Shown one piece after another: positions 59,420 through 64,000 of a DNA stretch of 64,000 nucleotides. The DNA is taken from positions 19,197,119 to 19,261,118 of the forward strand of contig OY365819.1 of assembly GCA_959347315.1 (NCBI GenBank), given 5' to 3'. Source of the stretch: Bimastos eiseni. Its lineage: Eukaryota > Annelida > Clitellata > Crassiclitellata > Lumbricidae. Within the stretch, counting starts at the first letter, position 1. Every line of letters begins with the position of its first letter. A program made the position numbers and the translations under genes. Under the pieces are notes generated by a model, which saw only the letters and a list, made by a program, of their open reading frames with translations, was not told where the DNA came from and made no database searches.

Positions 59420-60476
59420 CTAGGTTTAAGGTTGACCTCCAACCGGATGTCTTTTACCGTCGTACCCAAGACGTTCCCTTCACCGTATCTCACGGTCAGC
59501 CAGGTTTAAGGTTGACCCCCAACCGGATGTCTTTTAACGTCGTACCCAGGACGGTTCCCTAGGTTTTTGGCCAACCAGAAACCGGATGTAGTTTAACGTC
59601 GTGCCCAGGACGGTTCCTTCACCGCATCTCACGGTCCAGCCAGGTTTAAGGTTGACCCCCAACCGGATGTCTTTTAACGTCGTACCCAGGACGGTTCCTT
59701 CACCGCATCTCACGGTCAGCCAGGTTTAAGGTTGACCTCCAACCGGATATCTTTTACCGTCGTACCCAAGACGTTCCCTTCACCGCATCTCACGGTCAGC
59801 CAGGTTTAAGGTTGACCCCCAACCGGATGTCTTTTAACGTCGTACCCAGGACGGTTCCTTCACCGCATCTCACGGTCAGCCAGGTTTAAGGTTGACCTCC
59901 AACCGGATATCTTTTACCGTCGTACCCAAGACGTTCCCTTCACCGCATCTCACGGTCAGCCAGGTTTAAGGTTGACCCCCAACCGGATGTCTTTTACCGT
60001 CGTACCCAAGACGTTCCCTTCACCGCATCTCACGGTCAGCCAGGTTTAAGGTTGACCCCCAACCGGATGTCTTTTAACGTCGTACCCAGGACGGTTCCCT
60101 AGGTTTTTGGCTAACCAGAAACCGGATGTAGTTTAACGTCATGCCCAGGACGTTTCCCTAGGTTTTTGGCTAACCAGAAACCGGATGTAGTTTAACGTCA
60201 TGCCCAGGACGTTTCCTTCACCGCATCTCACGGTCCAGCCAGGTTTAAGGTTGACCTCCAACCGGATGTCTTTTACCGTCGTACCCAGGACTGTTCCCGA
60301 GGTTTTTGGCTAACCAGAAACCGGATGTAGTTTAACGTCATGCCCAGGACGTTTCTCTTGGTTTTTGGCTAACCAGAAACCGGATGTAGTTTAACGTCGT
60401 GCCCAGGACGGTTCCCTAGGTTTTTGGCTAACCAGAAACCGGATGTAGTTTAACGTCGTGCCCAGGACGGTTCCTT
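59420..60476. repeat. Two-unit tandem array in the retroelement 3' region
   Basis: Unit A (about 80 bp, starts CAGGTTTAAGGTTGACC, ends CACCGCATCTCACGGTCAGC) about nine times and unit B (59 bp, starts TAGGTTTTTGGCTAACCAG) six times, intermixed. Both share ACCGGATGT..TTTA.CGTCG and CCCAGGACG.TTCC. It begins 3 bp after the pol stop codon. Confidence 0.93.
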
Positions 60477-60478
60477 CT

Positions 60479-62956
60479 CTACACGTAGTCAAAGAATCTT
60501 GCGCGTATTCTGACGGTCCGACGGGGCCTACCATTTCCCCCATTACGCTCGGTCCCCGACGGTGTTACTTCGGGACTCGGCTCGGGTTCAATATCCGATT
60601 CTTCGGACTGGTCGTCCGCCTCCCAATCCTTTGGGGTTTCCCCTTCAAAGACTTTTAATTTGTCTACATAGACAATTTTGGGGGCCGACCGTTTGGATCG
60701 CTGGATCTTATACAACACCGGACTTAGTTTGGCCATTACCCGATAGGGGCCTTCGTAGAAACTAGACCATTTCTCCTTAATTCCCACCCTCCGTCGGGGG
60801 TAGTAGTACCACACCCAGGACCCAGGCTCAAATTTTGCAGGCCTCACGCGGAGATTATATCTCGCAGCCCTTGTGCTCCCTAACCGCTGAGTGGTTTCCC
60901 GGACAATTTGGAAAGCAGTTTTAACAGTAATGTCCAAATCATGCACATAATCATCAACAGACATTTTAGGTGACACATTATTTTGACAATCGCCCAACAC
61001 CAAATCAATGGGTAACATGACATCACGGCCTAAAAATAGCCGACACGGGGAAAACCCGGTGCTTTCGTGCTCGGTCGATCGGTACGCGGACATGACTTGC
61101 GGCAGGAGGAGGTCCCAGTTTCTTTGGCTTCGAGATACCACCTTGGCGAGGAGGGCGTTCAAGGTCCGGTGTAGTCTCTCGACCCGTCCGTTCGTACTCG
61201 GCTTATAGGCAGTGGTGCGGATCTTATCAATTCCCAACATCTTGCAGAGCTCCTGGAAAAGTGCGGCTTCGAAGCAGGGTCCTTGGTTGGTCAGAATTTG
61301 TCGAGGGCATCCGAATCGGGCAAATACTTGGTCCACCAAGACTCTCGCCACGGTAATAGCTTCCTGTGAGCGCACCGGAAATGCTTCCGCCCACCTCGTG
61401 AAGTAATCGATGACAGTTAGTATGTATCGGTGGCCTTTCGCCGACACCGGGTGTGAACCCGTCAGATCGACTCCTATTCGGTCCCAGGGCTCTCCCACAG
61501 ACATGTCCTGAAGATACCCTTGATGCGGTAGCTTTCCACGAAAGTACCTTGAACATTCCGGGCAGCGTCGTAAGAATGTTTGCACCTGCTCCCTCCAACC
61601 CGGCCAGTAAGCGCGCTTCTGCAAGCTTCGCAATGTCCGCTTCAGTCCCAGATGTCCCCCGGTCATTCCTACGTGGGCCAATCGAATAAGATCCATTCGT
61701 CGACCCGGTGGCGGGATTACTTGCAAATATTTCCAATTGGTCCCGTCCCCACGCAGCCATGCTCGCACTAACACTCCGTTGTTTATGTTCAACTGAGGCC
61801 ATTGTGACACCAGCGATTTGACAGTGTCACTTTGCGAGCAGGTTTCCTCGTAGCAAGGCGCTTGATCGGATGTCAACTTCTTCTCTATCACCCACCGTAG
61901 ATCGCCGTCCAGTCTTTGCTCATCTATGAACGCCGACCTACTCCAAGCCTCCGGGACGTCGGCGATCCGCTCCTCACGACCTGTTTCACGCCGCACAACG
62001 TCCACTTGGTGACACGGTCGCCGGGATAGAGCATCGGCATTCGAATGCACTCTCCCAGCTCTATGCTGTATTTCGAATTGAAATTCCTCCAATGTCGCAA
62101 GCCATCTCGCCTGTTGCCCGATGGGTAGAGGAGTCCGCCGCAGCCATTGTAGCGCTGCATGATCTGTGCGTAGCACAAACGGTCGGCCGAGCAAAAACTG
62201 TCTATAGGCCTTCATGTAGAACACCACGGCCAACATCTCCCGCTTGGTCACGTCGTAGTTCCTTTCCGCCGCAGAGCACAACCGACTTCCATAGCATACG
62301 ACCTTTTCTACCCCCTCCTGCACCTGAGAGAGGACTCCTCCGATAGACTCTCCGGAGGCATCGGTATCCAGGACGTATGTGCCATGGTCCACGGGTAGCG
62401 CGAGGATCGGTGCTTCGGTAAGGCGTTCTTTCAACGTTAGGAAGGATGACTCGCATTCCTCATCCCAATTGAACCGAGCACCTTTCTTTGTCAATGCATG
62501 AAGCGGCCGGGCAAGCTTAGCGAAGTCAACAACGAATCTTCGATAGTATCCGCACAATCCCAGAAAAGCTCGTACATCCCGGAGTCGTTGTGGTGTCGGC
62601 CACTCTTTCACAGCTACGACCTTCGTCGGGTCGGTGGCTACTCCCTGCTCGCTTACCACATGTCCCAAGAACAGTACTTCCTTTCTCAATAAATTGCATT
62701 TCGAGGGTTTCAGCTTTAATCCAACGCTACCGAGTCTTTCAAGCACTTGCTGTAACCTTTGCATGTGCGTTTGGAGATCAGCCGCATATACAATTATGTC
62801 ATCCAAGTAGACTAAGCAGATCTCAAAATTTAACCCGGTCATTGCCAGGTTCATCATACGGCTAAACGATGCCGGCGAATTGCAGAGTCCAAATGGTAAC
62901 ATCTTGAACTGAAAAATCCCACGGCGGGTGACAAATGCAGTCTTGGGTCGGTCTCC
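60479..62956 (-). pseudogene. pol: Ty3/Gypsy pol, second part: RT palm, RNase H, integrase
   Basis: From the first ATG of this frame at 62,902: MLPFGLCNSPASF and VYLDDIIVY (RT motif C), LGLCGYYRRFV (thumb), RNase H with TYVLDTDASGESIGG, KREMLAVV, RTDHAAL and NADALSR, then an integrase HHCC finger (H..GMTGGHLGLKRTL, CPECSRYF), and the catalytic core with Asp in IGVDLTGSHP and Glu in GRVERLHRTL. The middle catalytic position reads ILTNQGPCF (codon 61,286-61,288) where the family has Asp. A GPY/F module (YEGPYRVM) and an acidic tail end at a TAG (60,479-60,481). No chromodomain seen. Family role: replication and integration of the element. The Asp-to-Asn change predicts loss of strand transfer by this copy. 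Confidence 0.93.
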
Positions 62957-64000
62957 GGGTGTACCGGCAGCTGGTGGTAGCCCGAACGTAGATCGAACGT
63001 ACTAAACCATCTGGCCCCTCCAAGCGCATCCAAACTTTCGCTAATGAGAGGAAGGGGGTGTGCGTCCTTTCGGGTTTTAGCATTCACCGTCCGGTAGTCC
63101 ACACAAAAACGCGGTGAGCCATCCTTCTTTCTCACCATCACCACGTTGCTGGACCACTGGGAGTTCGACGGCTCGATAACCCCCTGTTTCAACATCAGGT
63201 CAACTTGCTCATCAATGATCGGCAACAGAGTCATCGGTTGGCGTCTCAACGGTTGCCTCACTGGTCTCTCATTCCCAGTTTCAATTTCATGCTGAATAAG
63301 ATCTGTGAATCCCAAATCGTGTTCTCCTAGTGAGAAAGCTTTCCGGTTGTTCATGATGACACTCCGCAAGTAATCTCGATCGTCTGCTGAGACGCTTTCG
63401 TCTACTTCTGTCCAGAGCGGTGTTAAAACCCTGATGACATCTTCCTCAGTCGGGGCTAATGATGTCTCTCTTATCGCTCCGCATTGTCCCGCAATGCTTC
63501 TTTTGCTCTGTCCCATTCCGATGTCCACTTCTTCTGTCAACCACCGTAGCCCTTTCTGTAGGCGGATTGGCTCTTTCGACATGTTCAGGACTCTAACGGC
63601 CAGGTTTGCGGTCCTCTGAGGTAGGAGCGTTCCGGCCACAATGAGACCGGAGTCCAGGACTTGTGGTATAGTGGCCCATGCAGTATTGCAGGCCTTTAAA
63701 TCTGGCAAGACGGCGAACGTTTCCACATCCAGCTCCGAGAAAGCAGGGATCTTTACATTGGCAGCCACTACGATCTTCCGACACTTCCCTGTGGCGGCTT
63801 GCCTCTGCAGAGGGATCAGTTGATCTCGTATGCGAACCCACCGCTCAGCAAAATTCCACTGGGCTCCTTGCTCCTCCAGCCACTCCAGCCCTAATATGGT
63901 TTCGGACAGCTGCTCGGTCACTAGACATCTGACAGTAAAGGAATACTCCTGTATTCGGCAGCGCAACTCGGATTCGCCCAAGACTTTGATTTCTGTTCCA
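62957..64000 (-). pseudogene. pol: Ty3/Gypsy pol, first part: protease end and RT fingers (runs off window)
   Basis: The frame is open to the window edge. ILGLEWLEEQGAQWNF is the C-terminal ILG.DWL motif of the retroviral-type aspartic protease; its DTG site lies beyond 64,000. A linker follows, then HEIETGNERPVRQPLRR, GVIEPSNSQWSSNVVMVRKK, DGSPRFCVDYRTVN and FSTFDLRSGYHQLPV (RT motif A, with Asp). A one-base shift near 62,955-62,961, in a short C/G run, moves the reading into the next frame. Apart from this the sequence is in good order, so the copy is young or the shift is a sequencing error. Confidence 0.92.

Noticed and set aside
63593..63841. Plus and minus shadow frames inside pol
   Set aside because: They overlap the clearly coding pol frame and have no similarity of their own.

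Overview
The window looks like nuclear DNA of an animal with long introns, probably a marine invertebrate. I cannot name the phylum. The evidence is two recognisable animal genes cut into short exons with GT-AG or GC-AG borders, many 5'-truncated non-LTR retrotransposons, tRNA-derived SINEs, hAT and piggyBac elements, a Ty3/Gypsy element, and abundant micro- and minisatellites. Nothing suggests a bacterium, phage or organelle. Most open frames here fall in repeats or are chance.

Layout. (1) 1-36,875, plus strand: the 3' three quarters of a PDE8-type cAMP phosphodiesterase gene. I rebuilt 17 exons from splice sites, reading phase and similarity to the family: the end of the REC-like domain, the PAS domain, a linker, and the whole HD-type catalytic domain to the stop at 36,873-36,875. 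About 650 residues are covered; the first exons lie left of the window. Its introns hold LINE 3' ends, SINEs, two hAT-type elements with target-site duplications, a decayed RTE-like LINE and a 3.0-kb piggyBac element with TTAA duplications. (2) 36,876-42,700: flank with a minus-strand LINE reverse-transcriptase fragment, a 61-bp TTAA-flanked mini-element and a 279-bp palindromic MITE. (3) 42,736-51,940, plus strand: a four-exon copy of the Arp2/3 subunit gene ARPC5 that keeps its splice sites but has a stop in exon 1 and a TAG in exon 3, so I call it an unprocessed pseudogene. Its last intron holds a 1.9-kb minisatellite, tandem palindromic repeats and a set of near-perfect hairpins. (4) 52,600-55,870: three more tandem palindromic repeats, then a 1.9-kb array of a 16-bp unit with a higher-order period near 195 bp. 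(5) 57,144-57,321, minus strand: one exon of a class III nucleotidyl (guanylyl) cyclase. (6) 57,791-64,000, minus strand: a Ty3/Gypsy element running off the right edge, with one frameshift in reverse transcriptase, an Asp-to-Asn change at the second integrase catalytic position, an unusual 1.05-kb two-unit tandem array just after the pol stop, and a probable 3' LTR.

The two host genes act in unrelated processes (cAMP breakdown and actin branching); nothing suggests joint work. The most useful observations are the rebuilt PDE8 gene with two GC-AG introns and a hAT insertion beginning 15 bp after an exon, the ARPC5 pseudogene, and a dispersed family of 400-600-bp repeats that become near-complete palindromes in the ARPC5 intron and downstream of it.
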